A stretch of DNA of 64,000 nt from Rotaria sordida (taxonomy: Eukaryota > Rotifera > Eurotatoria > Philodinida > Philodinidae), in assembly GCA_905250125.1 (NCBI GenBank), contig CAJNOL010000124.1, positions 69,939 to 133,938 on the forward strand. The letters are read 5' to 3'. Shown piece after piece: positions 48,301-59,659 of the stretch. A program made the translations under genes and the position numbers. The notes below the pieces were generated by a model that saw only the letters and a program-made list of their open reading frames with translations, was not told the origin of the DNA and did not search any database. How positions within the stretch are numbered: position 1 is the first letter of the stretch; each line of letters starts with the position of its first letter.

Positions 48301-49549
48301 TCCGATGTCAATAAAGAAAAGATCGTGCGATGCATAACTTCTTGTTCTACTAAGCTTTTCCACGCTCTCTTATAGAATTTTTGAATAAAAAAAAAAAATT
48401 ATTCAAAATGCTTTTTGCATCTGTAAAATGTTCAGAGTACAAATTCATCCCGAAATCCAACAATTTCTTCATAACCGAGTCGGACACTATTGATGAAAAA
48501 TAATACATAAAAGAAAATATTTTTAATACTTTTTACGCAAGATACTTAACTTTACAAAAAAATTCTATTGACTAGAAAATTAACTTAATGATTGAACATT
48601 CTACCTTATGTCCAATAAAGGGTGAAATTTTTCCTGGTTTATTTCTTCTTCCATGAGCAACAGTTGTAATTAAACCACGAAGAATAGCTTCAACTAAAAT
48701 AAAATAAAATAAAAATATTTTAAAATTAAATTCAATAATATGATTTTTACGAGCAAGTAATATTGTAAAACGATATTCAACAATAGTTGATTGAATATCA
48801 TCAATTAATAAATAAATAATTTTTTTTAAATTCGTTTCATTATTTATTCGTATAATATCATCAAAACGAAGACAAGCAAGTGTTGAAAAAAATGCTTCAA
48901 AACGTTTATAATTTTTTTCTATTTCATCATCTTTTGATGTTAAATTCATTAAAACTTTTTCACCTGACCAATTCTAAATAAACAAAAAAAAAACAACAAC
49001 ACATTAATTAATAAATAAATATTCGTTTATTAGTTTTTCTTTTGTTATTCATCTTACTTCTTTAATAATCCTATCTTTTTCTTCTCGATTCATATCAATA
49101 AATTGTTCAAAATCATATGTTTTAGATAAACAACCAACACGTAATAGAATAAATGAAAGTATATATGAATTAGCTGCTTCATCATCCATACTATCATAAA
49201 GTGCAAGTGTATTTTCAACTAATTGACTTGTTGCTAATATCATCTAAAATATATTTTTTTTTTCAGATGTCAAAAAAAAAGAAACAATAATAATAATAAT
49301 AATCTAGAATGTACTTACAGATTGACTAAGACTTTTTTTATAATAAATATTTAAATATTGTTCAACATAAGGATATCGATTTGAAGATAATTCTGTTGAA
49401 ATATTAGTTATTGTAGTTGTATGTGGTAATGGACTAAAATTCGATGTAACAGTAAATTCACCTGATTCACTTAATAATGATGAAAATGATGTATTCGTAT
49501 TATCAGTAGATAAAGAATAATCTTCTCGAGATGATGGTGGTCGAACCAT
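45373..49549 (-). CDS. Eleven-exon helical (possibly HEAT/armadillo-like) protein, unknown function
   Basis: Minus-strand exons with matching phases: 49319-49549, 49058-49243, 48751-48973, 48605-48693, 47898-47962, 47724-47847, 47472-47659, 47216-47402, 45914-46001, 45632-45807 and 45373-45558, giving about 580 aa. The first 50 residues are Ser/Thr-rich and probably disordered. The remainder is almost entirely amphipathic helices of about 15-20 residues, suggesting an alpha-solenoid. No catalytic motif, signal peptide or clear membrane segment is visible. Conserved-looking pieces include AHGRRNKPGKISPF and HMAYQALIELCEIWP. Most introns are about 60 bp; introns 4 (48604-47963) and 8 (47215-46002) are longer, and intron 8 contains a MITE. 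I could not assign a family; a scaffold or adaptor function is inference only. Confidence 0.6.
46692..47199. mobile_element. MITE-like element, copy 1 (GTGAAACACGAT ends)
   Basis: Left end gtgaaacacgat.ta near 46692 and right end taggtcgtgttt near 47188-47199 are inverted. A second copy at 63146-63411 has the same ends, the same preceding 'aatccttgt.ggattaaaat', and a shared internal 'aatggagagggg'. It lies within intron 8 of the helical gene, only about 20 bases from the exon at 47216. No coding capacity. Confidence 0.65.
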
Positions 49550-51727
49550 GATAATATAAGAAAAGAAAATGATTTTCGTTTTCTATTTAGATATGTTTTA
49601 TATAGAAGCTAAGATGAAATGATTCATTGACTAAGAAAAAGAATAAGAGCGAAATAGAAAATGTCTTATGATAGTAGAAACGATCGTTTGTTCTCGTCAA
49701 TAATGCAGAAAAAAAAATAGATCATTTTGAAAAGATAAACTTTAATAGTAGATCCATAAGTTCGATCATTGTTATTCATTTTTTACGATTATTTATTTTT
49801 TTTGATAACATTAAAATCTCATAAACAATAAAGATGTTGATTAAAATATCGAATTCTTAATTTAATATTTGTGTAAAACATAGCGCTACTATCTTTACTA
49901 TTTCAATAGTAAGAATATTAACATTCCTGATAAGTTTCGCCTATATCTATTTGAGAAAACAAAGCAGTTCTAATATAAGACTTATTTCACTTTTCTCTAT
50001 GACCAAAAAATAATTTATTCTATAGAATAGTATCTAATAGAATCCATTGTATTTTATGCCTAATGACATTTGCAAAGCGATAACTTGTCTTATAGATATT
50101 GTTTCAAGTTGATCAAAACAGTCATTATGATATCATCTATTTACTTGTTAACAAAACTTATAGTTAAAATTATTATTACAATATTAGAATGATCAGAAGT
50201 AAGAGGTTTTGAGTGTCAGATTGTAATATTTTAATATCCATTTATAACAATCACACAAGTAATAAATATTAGTATTGGTATTATAAGATGTATCCAAAGG
50301 ACGATGGTTAGGAAAAAAACATTTTTTTTTTGTACATATTCTAATACTTTACAAGAACTTCTTTTCTTCGTGATAGATAGCATTCATATCATTAAGACAT
50401 ACGAATATCTTCGAACTCATACCCAAATTGCTTGCGACAATGAAAATTTGTAAAAAAACAAAGAGAACAAACTTTTTCCGATGAAACTTTCATCAACACA
50501 AGAGCAGGAAGACATTTAAGAAATTAAATATCAATTAAGAGGAGGATATATCTTTCAGACATTCGGAAATTATTTGAGACTACAATTTTTTTTTTCAATA
50601 TTAAATTATTGCTCTTAGATTCTGTCTCCGTACAGTACTTTTATGCTTTTCTATGAAAGAAAATGTTCATATTTACACTCAGCCGAACTTATAAAAGGAA
50701 ACCTTTTTTTTTTTTGTAACGCTATCTTTATTTACATTGCCGACAAACGAAGTAACGATCAAACTTATTGAAAATATGAGTATACTTAAAATCTTGAGTA
50801 TGAAAATCGAGTCTACGGTAATTATAATACACAAAATTGATTCGCGACTAATTTTCTCTTTGCCGACTTATCCGTTTGGATTTATTGTTTACAATTATTA
50901 GTTAAGAAAAAAAAAATTGTTCAAGAGTTGTAGACAACAACAATAATTCTTTTATCGATTACTCTTTATAGTTTACATGCTTTTTGTTATTAGTTCAAAG
51001 TTGTTCTAAGAGGCTGTTTAATTGAATGTAATAAAGAAGAATTTTATAGCGTACGACTCTTATTCGTCGATAAATCAACGTTTAACTCTGAAATACATTA
51101 TTCTACAAAAAAAAAAAAAAATGAAAAGAAGTTAATTCAACTGAATAAAATCGTCTAAAGATATTTATTTTTAACTTAATAAAAGTTTTACTCGATTAAT
51201 GTAAAGTGTTCTTATTATGTACGACTTCATTTTTATTTGAATAAACATATTGTATGTTGACAACAATGTTTAAACAGTGGATTAAGTCCTCGTTTTGGTT
51301 AATAATTATATATATATATAGAAATCTTGTTTTTTTATTTAACTATATATTATACAAACATTTGTTTTTCAAATTAAAATAAAAAAGAAATTGATTGTAT
51401 CTCAAGGTAAATGTTCTTCCTAACATGATTGAATAAACTAACATAACAATACTTTGATTGCTATTTCTGATCGAAAGAAATAACTATTCACAAATGTTTC
51501 ATTAACTGTGCATGATTGGAGCAATGCATTTATTTGTCTTCTAACATTGACTGCATGTTGATTTATTACAAAATGGGAGAGCAAATAAAAAGAAAAAAAA
51601 CTTTGCATAAATTTCTTTCTTTTCTTTTACTCTGTTCTTCTCTTTCATGAATTGAATGAAATGACACCATTATTCTACATACCCACACACACACATACAC
51701 ACATAACAAAGAAATAGTTACCAAAAT
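49550..51727. other. Intergenic between divergent genes
   Basis: Lies between the minus-strand helical gene and the plus-strand RPxTA gene, so it holds both promoters. AT-rich, no coding region recognised. A CA-rich microsatellite occurs at about 51683-51706, just upstream of the plus-strand start. Confidence 0.5.
51683..51706. repeat. CA-rich microsatellite
   Basis: A short ca repeat with interruptions, ending about 20 bases before the start codon of the three-exon gene. Confidence 0.65.
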
Positions 51728-54700
51728 ATGGCAGCAACATCAATAAATAACAGCGATCAAGTAAGCTTTGATTATCGAATTATAAAATAATGTTATAAAT
51801 ATATACATATTAAAGATACAAATTGATCAAACTCAATCGATATTAACAAATAGTAAACTTTTTATAATAACTAGTGATGAAGATGAAACTGATTTGGATG
51901 GAACAACAGAAATTGAAAATGCAGAAAAAGAATCTCCATATAAACCATCTGAAATATCTGTACCTATTCGACAATGGTCTGGTTTATCTATGACATCATT
52001 ATCAATAACAAATAAAAAATCTAAATCAAATGCATATAAATTTGTTCAATTAGAACGAGCTCTAACATCAGCAAAATTTTTAAAGAAAAATGATGATAGA
52101 ATACAATTTGAAAATGAATATCTTCGATCTTTAAATGAAAATAGATTTGATGAATTTTTAAATAATTATTATCAAAAAATATATGATCATTATCAACGTA
52201 TTAAACAAGAACAAGAATTTAAAAAAACACGAGCATTTACTTTTGTTGATCTTGAAAAAAATTTTTTTACACTTGATCCAACACGAGATATTAAAATTGT
52301 ATTTGTTGATGAACCAACAACATCGACAATAACAAAAACAGCGTATGTTTATCTTGAAAAGATTGTTTCTATTATATTTACGTTTCAAAACTAATTAAGA
52401 TTTGTTTTTGTTTTTTTTATTAATAATGTCGATCGTAGTTTAAATTAGTCAGATTAGATTAGAATCTTAATTTTGAAAGACAATAAAAAAAAAAACTAAT
52501 TAAAGTTTGAATAGTAATATTTTCAACTAAGATTAAATTTTTCTCTAATTTTTAAATAAGATATCATTGTAATAGTTCTATTGAAACTTAGCAATACTAT
52601 AAAAATACTGTATCATAAAAAGATTCTGTACATCAATTATAGAGAAATACAAATTGTCTTCTATAGTATTTGTTTTCAGATAATGAAACTTGAATTCTCT
52701 TTTCGCATTCTGTTATGCAAGAAGACAAATAACTGTCGAACAATTTACCTTTTATGCTTTCTTCATATGTATTACCGTCTATGAATAGCTTCTAATGACG
52801 TGACAACTCTTAAAAGACATTATCAAAGTATACTTATGCAATCAATTTAGTTCCCATGTTAGTCTAAATAATGTCTATTCAAAGGTTAGAACAAGGCGTT
52901 TCTTCCCTATTAATGTTTTTTTAGGAAGTCGAATCTATCAAAAATCGATTTATTTATAGTTGAATATCATCTTGAAAGGAAAAAATCCACGACACTTCCC
53001 ATATAAACACTAAATACTCATACGAAAAATATTTAAATATTTTTAAGCTATCTTTTTTAAAGGAATAAGAAGTATTGATGTATTAATATTGATGTCTACG
53101 TATATTTCATACTGTCTTCTATTCATAGATATTATAAGCTCTTTTATCTTAAGCATAGGTTTGCAAATATAGTAACACTTTTTAGAACATCTTATATATC
53201 GTGTTTGCTTGCCTTTATTTTTTTTTAGTTTCCGAAAGATCATTTAATATTTCCTCATGTATAATGGTAGTTTATCGTGATAATACTCCATCATATATTA
53301 TAGTTTTTCAATCAATCCGTCAATTTAAAAGACAAATAACTTACTGTTGATTATGTTTCTAGATATGAGTGACATATATCACTAAATTATCAATCATATC
53401 TAAATGATCATGTAAAATACCATATACTATACATTTGAAATACGAGTAGAATTATCATTAATGTATAATTATTCATCTTAAAACTTCGACATTTCTATTG
53501 AGGACCCATATATTGAATGATGAAGTGTTGTACATCATAAATTGTCACTAGACTATCATAAATATTAGTTAAAGTGTAACTTTTCATTGGGTTTGGTTCG
53601 TACTATCCATTTCAAAATATAATGTGTTCCATTATTTTTTCAATAATTTTTCATAGAAACATCATAGAGATCTGTGGTTTTCATTATTTAAGAGAAAGAC
53701 TCGGGATCAACGAAGCATACCGAAATTTGACAGGTCAGAAATCGACCAATCAAGTGAGATGTTGATGAAGATTTTCGAAAACAATATTCTGAAGCTATTT
53801 TTCTTCTGATTTAGACGTCTAACAGAATTAATCAAAAGTAAAAATTCTTCATTTTCGATCTATGGAAGGTCGGCATTCCTAGCCTGTTCCATTTGATAAT
53901 TATACGAGTTCTTCTGAGATCTTCACTTTCAGCCAATTGATCTGTGATCATCGGAAAAACCAGCTAGGCAGAGATAATTCACCATGCTGAGTCAATTGAG
54001 GATATTTATTTTTAGGTTCGAACTGATCTGACTCTGTTATTTCAATATCTCCGAAATGTTGATTCCTTCGTTACATGGATATGATTGTCGAATTTCAGAA
54101 ATATTGAGCCAACAGCAGTGTCAGATCATTTTGAATCCTTTAAAAAAAATCATTATTCGACTCATCACGGTGAATTACTTCAATCCAGCTGCTTTTTTGT
54201 GTNNNNNNNNNNACAGATCAATTCACTGAAATCGAAGGTCTCAGGAAAAGTTTTATAACTCTCGAATAGAACCAACTAGGAATGTTGGCCTTGTGCAGAT
54301 CGAAAGAGAAGACTTTTTCTATTACGTAGTCCTATTAAAAATCTAAATCAATAGGAAAATAACTTCAGAATATCGTTTTCGAAAAAAATTCCCAGTAAGA
54401 ATTCACTTGATTGTCCAATTTCTGCTCAATCAAATTTCGATATATTTCAATGGCTTTGGAGTTTTTTCCCTTGAATGATGAAAACCGCAGATTTCTCTGA
54501 GGTTCCTATCGAAAGTTATTCAAAAAACCAATGAGGCACATTATATTTTGAAATGGATAGTAGTCATAAACACTAATACGGCAGAATTTCTTATTATTTG
54601 TAAATAAAATCAATCCAGAAACTTTTTAACATGACCTACTTTTAATTGAATAATTTTGATAGAAATACTCGTTCTGCTGCATCAGCACGTCAAAGATCGA

Positions 54701-55371
54701 CGTCATCTGCCATATCTAATGATGCAGCCGTAGAATTATTTTATGCTAATCGTTCTCGTCGTCTTTTGTGTGATCCAGCGTATGCACGTGAAGAAATATC
54801 ATTATTTGCTCGTCGAGCTGCTGAACGTCTTCATGAACGATTACCACGTATGTCAAGTGTACCACATCGAGTTAAAATTGTTGATGAACGTGATACAACT
54901 GGTAAACCTGATGAACGTACATTATTACAAATGAAACATAAACGTGCTTTATCATTAATAAATAAACGTCGTCATATAATTATTAAAATGATGACACAAA
55001 GTAAAAAGAATGAAATTAAAATGGAACAACAATGGAAACAAACTCCAATAGCTCTTGATAGTGCTGCTTGTTGTCGAGAATTACTTGAAAGAGCTAATCA
55101 AATTGATCAAGTTTATGGAGAAAAAATAATTAGACGACCTCAAACAGCACTTGTTTCACGAAGAACACCTAGTAAAAATATTTCTTCGTCTGCTTCTTCT
55201 GTCACAGCGACAAAAAGTACAAATATAACACCTTCATTTTCATCACGTTCAACACCATTTCATGATGCTCTTTCTATCGAACATGTAGGAAAAACAAAAG
55301 ATGTTCGTGTTATTTTACCAACACGTCCACTTACAGCACCAGTTAAAGTCAATTGGGTTAATTATTGTTAA
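51728..55371 (+). CDS. Three-exon protein with RPxTA motifs, unknown function
   Basis: Model: exons 51728-51760, 51816-52342 and 54663-55371, giving 422 aa. Exon 2 ends in a GTATGT donor with two bases left over, which match the acceptor at 54661-54662 and the frame of exon 3. The alternative is two separate genes, because exon 2 could read on to a stop at 52394. The protein is polar and charged with no signal peptide or membrane segment. Residues about 75-170 are Lys/Glu/Gln-rich and helical. Exon 3 starts Ser/Arg-rich, then has a helical segment containing ALDSAACCRELLERA. Two RPxTA motifs (RRPQTAL near 344, TRPLTAP near 407) resemble short motifs frequent in ciliary and microtubule-linked animal proteins. 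That link is a guess; I do not recognise the family. Intron 2 holds a foldback element. Confidence 0.6.
53602..54561. mobile_element. Foldback element, about 960 bp, in intron 2 of the RPxTA gene
   Basis: The arms are reverse complements nearly to the centre at about 54080. The ends 'actatccatttcaaaatata' (from 53602) and its complement (to 54561) match exactly for over 20 bases. Inner blocks correspond at about 75-80%, for example around 53690-53800 against 54360-54450 and 'ggcattcctag' against its complement near 54270. No transposase frame. The 10-N gap at 54203-54212 falls in the right arm, as expected if the hairpin hindered sequencing. Confidence 0.78.
54203..54212. other. Small assembly gap (10 N)
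   Basis: Ten N inside the right arm of the foldback element. Confidence 0.98.
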
Positions 55372-57048
55372 TAAATTTCTTTAATATTGATTAATCTTAT
55401 CAATTTATTTATTTCAGTTGAAAACTGATTTTTATTATGAGGAAAGAAAAAAATTTTAAACATAATAAATAGTAATAACTGACATATTTCAAATATTTTT
55501 AAAGATTTTATATGATTAAATCATATTCAGGAATACATATTTACATGATCCAAAGTTTTTGTTTTTTCTTTTTGTGACCATCATATAGTCTGAAGTAGTA
55601 TCTATTTGTTGAGTACATTTTGAGGTTCAAAAATTATTTTTAAACGTAAAAAAAAAACTCAAAAAGAAATCAAGTAGTAAGTTCGACTGAGCTGAAATGT
55701 TTTTCTACATATATTATACACTGTTTGAGATGGTTATTATTTTTTTTTTGTTTCAAAAATATTGTTCTACCGATTTTTGAGTACCTCTTATTAAAAAACT
55801 ATTCAAAAAAATATATGTTTTTTTTTAAGGATACTTTCAATATTCTGATTTTTTTATTCGAAACACAAAACATAGAAGGATGTCCATACCAAACAGTATC
55901 TAGTACCTTGAAAAGAAATTTTCAGCTCGATCAAAAATAACATTTCGGGGGAAACGAGAGCGAAAATTATAGCCATTACGACTCCATCATCTCATAGAAA
56001 ACAGGATCCAAAAATTTTTAGTCTATGACAACTTTGACTTTACTTGCCGAGATTTGTCTGCCTTGGAAATTTCAACCTTTTCTGATGAACCATTCTCCAG
56101 AAACCTTGGAAAGCGGAGTGGGGATATCCTTAAATTGTAGAATATTGAACTTCACCTTCAAGATGGAGTATATATAACAATTAATTGAATCATCAAGTTA
56201 AAGATGAAATATCAAATTATGGTACGCTGTTTAGCTTGATATAATAAACCTATGAGAAAATCTGAATAAAACTAAGAAAAGCTGAAAAGTATTCGAACGA
56301 ATAGCAATAATTCTTCATCAATTCGCTATATACTTGATTTCTTGTATATTTTTCTTAGTTTAATTGATACGAACGGATAGATATAATTATGAAGTCGAAC
56401 AAGTCGAGAGAGATATTCTCGTTTAAATATATTAAGGCACCGAGAACGATGACATTAAACGGATATTTATCTTCGTTCAGGACATTTTAGAGACCAGTAT
56501 ACAATAAAAAAAAAATGCTTCTAAAAACCTCTATTGTTTTATTTAAATATGCTATCGAATCAATAGTACCTTTGGTATCTGAAATAACCCATCTACTGTG
56601 ATCTTGCATAATAAAGAAAAATCATTAGGACCGAATTTTATGATCAACAGTTTTTTTTTCGATAGACTAGTAAAGCTGAGATCAAGTCGAAAAAGATTAA
56701 TCCTACTCATATTTATTTACTTTCATTAAATGGACTGAGTAAATACATTTACAAAAGATTATCTGTAATGTCTTTTGGATAATGAAAAGATCCGAATAGC
56801 TGCTTCAGTCACTAACGTGATGATAAGAACACAAAATTTCTAATTGCTATTAGAACAATGATATAGTTTATATAAGTTTATAGCAAAGCATTCAACTGAT
56901 GCCTTTTTTTTCATAAAATAGATCACATGTGTGGTTATCCAATATTAGTGAGATTTTTCTCCTTCAATAATCTTATTAAATATAAAAGCATTTATATTTG
57001 TTGTTCTAGTATAGTTATTCTGACAAGAATGGATAAAATAAAAATTTG
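55372..57048. other. Intergenic with dispersed repeat copy 3
   Basis: Contains the repeat at about 55570-56120, listed separately. The remainder is AT-rich with no recognised gene. The right end is the 3' region of the minus-strand methyltransferase-like gene. Confidence 0.5.
55570..56120. repeat. Dispersed repeat family, copy 3
   Basis: Colinear with 1915-2420 on the same strand, with an extra T-rich insertion near 55740-55830. The blocks after 55945 are also shared with the partial copy at 26800-26960. No terminal repeats or coding frame were recognised. Confidence 0.6.
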
Positions 57049-59659
57049 TTAAATCCACCATTCTGGTTCTTTTCCATATTTCCAATCAATATCATTGATA
57101 TTTTTTTCTCCAATACCTTCCGATTTTCTATGTAATACAACAAGACCTCCACCACCAGATTGAGTACTTTCAATTTGTTGATCAATTATATTATAAAATT
57201 CTCGTTCAATTATATGATATTCTTTACGTTGATTCCAATCATGTATAAATACTTTTGCATTTAGTCCATTTAATTGTTTCAATATAGCATAAGCAACTTG
57301 TGGTCGTGCACGTCCATCAAGAAAAGCAAAATCAAATTTTGTATTACGAAAATATATTGAAAGAAAATCGACATAATCACGATACATTGTATAAGTACTT
57401 CGTTTACTTGTTGCCCATAAGTAATAAGCTTTAAATGAATATGCATTTCTTGGTACACAATATATTTCAATATGTGAAGTTAAATTTAATTTATCTGGCT
57501 TTTGTTCAAAACAATGTTTTATATAAAATCCTGATGAATTACGTCCCATATAAAATATTTTAACAGATCGATGTGGTTGAGTAATAGCCATACGTTCAAG
57601 TTCACGACAATAATGAGGACTATGTTCTATACTAACATAATAATCAACATAAGCACTGAAGAAAAATGTACTACTACCAGCACCATATTCAATCATAGAT
57701 ATTTTTTGTTCACTAAATAAATTTGAAATATAAAAGTTTATATTATTGATGAAAGAATTTTATTTATAAATGAATATCTGAATGAAATATGCACAAATCA
57801 TAGTTATTAGATTGATAAATAATTCTTTTTAGATATTCTTCAAAATTATTGATACTTAACACTAACGAAATTTCACTGGTAAACATCATAGTTAATGATT
57901 TACGTCTACATATCATCAAAGGAGTAGAATAAAACTTACACCTAATACAGTGGTATGTACTAAGGGAAGTGTAAGGCGAGATTTCCCGTGTCCGTCTGTC
58001 CAGATCATGTTAGACACGTTAATAAGAATCCATTACAAACCACGACAGATATAACGACGAGAAAAGAAAATTATTTCTATTAGTAAAAGTATTTATTTCA
58101 TAGTTCATATTGTTAACCTACAATGATTTTATTAACATCGGTTTTTTTTCCTTGACATATGATGGATTGTTTTTATGAATTTATCTAACATTGAATGCTA
58201 AAAACAATATTTTCATATTTCGAATTTGAACCGATAATAGATAAAGATTGTATATGACATAATCTTTTGTGTATGGTAACTAAAAAAGTGATTTCATCTC
58301 GTTTCAAATTGAAACATAAGAATATTATTAATAAGAATAAAAGAGAAGAGAAAACTTCTTCCTACAAGTTGATATTTGTCAGGCAAAATTAAACAGAAGT
58401 TTTGAAGGATTTTAAAAAAATAATAAACAAAGATTGAAAAAGATGAGAATGAAGAACTGATCTTATATACAGTGCTGCCCAAAATTATAAGACCAGCCTA
58501 CTAGTTCGCTATTCTCTTCTTGTTGCTCTCTCTGCAAAGGATATATTCTATTGTAATTTACTCTCAAACATACATTTAGACGTGCTCTTTCAGAACATAC
58601 TATAGTATGTTCTGAAAGAGCACGTCTAAATGTATGTTTGAGAGTAAATTACAATAGAATATATCCTTTGCAGAGAGAGCAACAAGAAGAGAATAGCGAA
58701 CTAGTAGGCTGGTCTTATAATTTTGGCCAGTACTGTATTTAGATTATATTCAACTTTAATTGAAATTTATTTGAATCTAGGAAATTGTAGAGTTCGCAAG
58801 TGTATTTAATCGAAATCTAGTTTGTCTGAGCAAGCTCCAACCAAAATAAAAAGAAGTCACTTTTTTTAAACTTAAGCCTTTTGAAAAACATTTTTTTATC
58901 AATGTTTATTTATCTTCGAATTTAACTTAGTTCATAGATGTTCAGCTTGTTTATATCTTGTGATGTTTTATCTCTGAATTTAATATTTCAAAAATTTAAA
59001 ATATTAATTTACTCATTCATAAAAATACTTTCGAAAATCATATTCTGATACCAACCCAGAAGAAGTCATTAGTACATACATTACAATATGAATAAGTGAA
59101 AATAAATATTCTGGCTAGTTCAAAAAAATATTTGTTTAATACAAGTCAAAATTAGAATTTATTTTTAAATAAAAGAAAAATAATTTCGTAAACATATCCT
59201 GTCTTTAGGATTTTGATCTGAAAAATCTCTTTGATTGTTTAGAAAAAAACAAACTTTTAATTAAAAATTATGAAAATAAATGAGATATAAGCAAAAGATT
59301 CTAATGAAAAATTACTACGCTTAGACATAATAAGAAACTCAAAGTATTCTGTTACATGAAAGAATTTATCATCAAATATATGATTAGTATGCCGACTCGA
59401 ACTATAACGTTTCATATTACCTTCGTTCTCGTTTTAATTTCTGAATATATTTCACTACTAGTTCTTGTTCTCGTGGATCCATCCATGCTTGTGTAGGTGG
59501 AAGTCGTGTAAATAAAAGATATACTTCGAAACATATACGTTTAATATTATTACTAATAATTATAAATATGAATAATAAAATATCGACTAAAGAAGATATT
59601 AACTGTAATATCAATTGAAAATATTGATTTTGAATTAATCGATTTAAATATATTTGCAT
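57049..59659 (-). CDS. Membrane-anchored methyltransferase-like protein (two exons)
   Basis: Minus-strand exons 59421-59659 and 57049-57712 join in frame: two bases left at the GTAATA donor complete a Ser codon with the first base after the acceptor. The protein is 300 aa. Residues about 13-37 form one hydrophobic segment with no downstream signal cleavage site, suggesting a single-pass anchor. The soluble part begins IEYGAGSST (residues 87-95), the SAM-binding glycine motif of class I methyltransferases. An acidic end of strand 2 (VSIEH) follows, then FDFAFLDGRA near 206 and a VFIHDW strand near 234. The order fits a Rossmann-type methyltransferase of the Methyltransf_24-like kind; substrate unknown. 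The 1.7-kb intron contains a near-perfect 270-bp palindrome. The exon 1 assignment is inference from phase and position. Confidence 0.68.
57713..58467 (-). other. Intron of the methyltransferase-like gene, 3' part
   Basis: AT-rich, no coding region recognised; a minus-strand open frame at 58294-58482 runs into the palindrome and is not called. Confidence 0.45.
58468..58737. mobile_element. Palindromic Tc1/mariner-type MITE, 270 bp
   Basis: Flanked by TA on both sides. Starts CAGTGCTGCCCAAAATTATA and ends with its reverse complement apart from a couple of changes. Positions pair as x and 117205-x all the way to the centre at 58602/58603 (gaacatacta/tagtatgttc). The CAGTGCTG-CCAAAA terminal sequence and TA target are typical of Tc1/mariner transposons. 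With two arms of about 135 bp and no coding region it is a fully palindromic non-autonomous copy. The near-identity of the arms implies recent origin. Confidence 0.88.
58738..59420 (-). other. Intron of the methyltransferase-like gene, 5' part
   Basis: AT-rich, with no recognised feature. Confidence 0.45.

Noticed and set aside
48121..48375. Plus-strand open frame with a hydrophobic stretch
   Set aside because: It lies within an intron of the well-supported minus-strand helical gene and has no other support.
45373..49549. Assignment of the eleven-exon gene to EFR3 or maestro heat-like proteins
   Set aside because: Both were considered from the helical pattern, but no motif specific to either family was found.
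52158..52388. Minus-strand Cys/Lys-rich open frame
   Set aside because: Mirror of exon 2 of the RPxTA gene; composition reflects the opposite strand.
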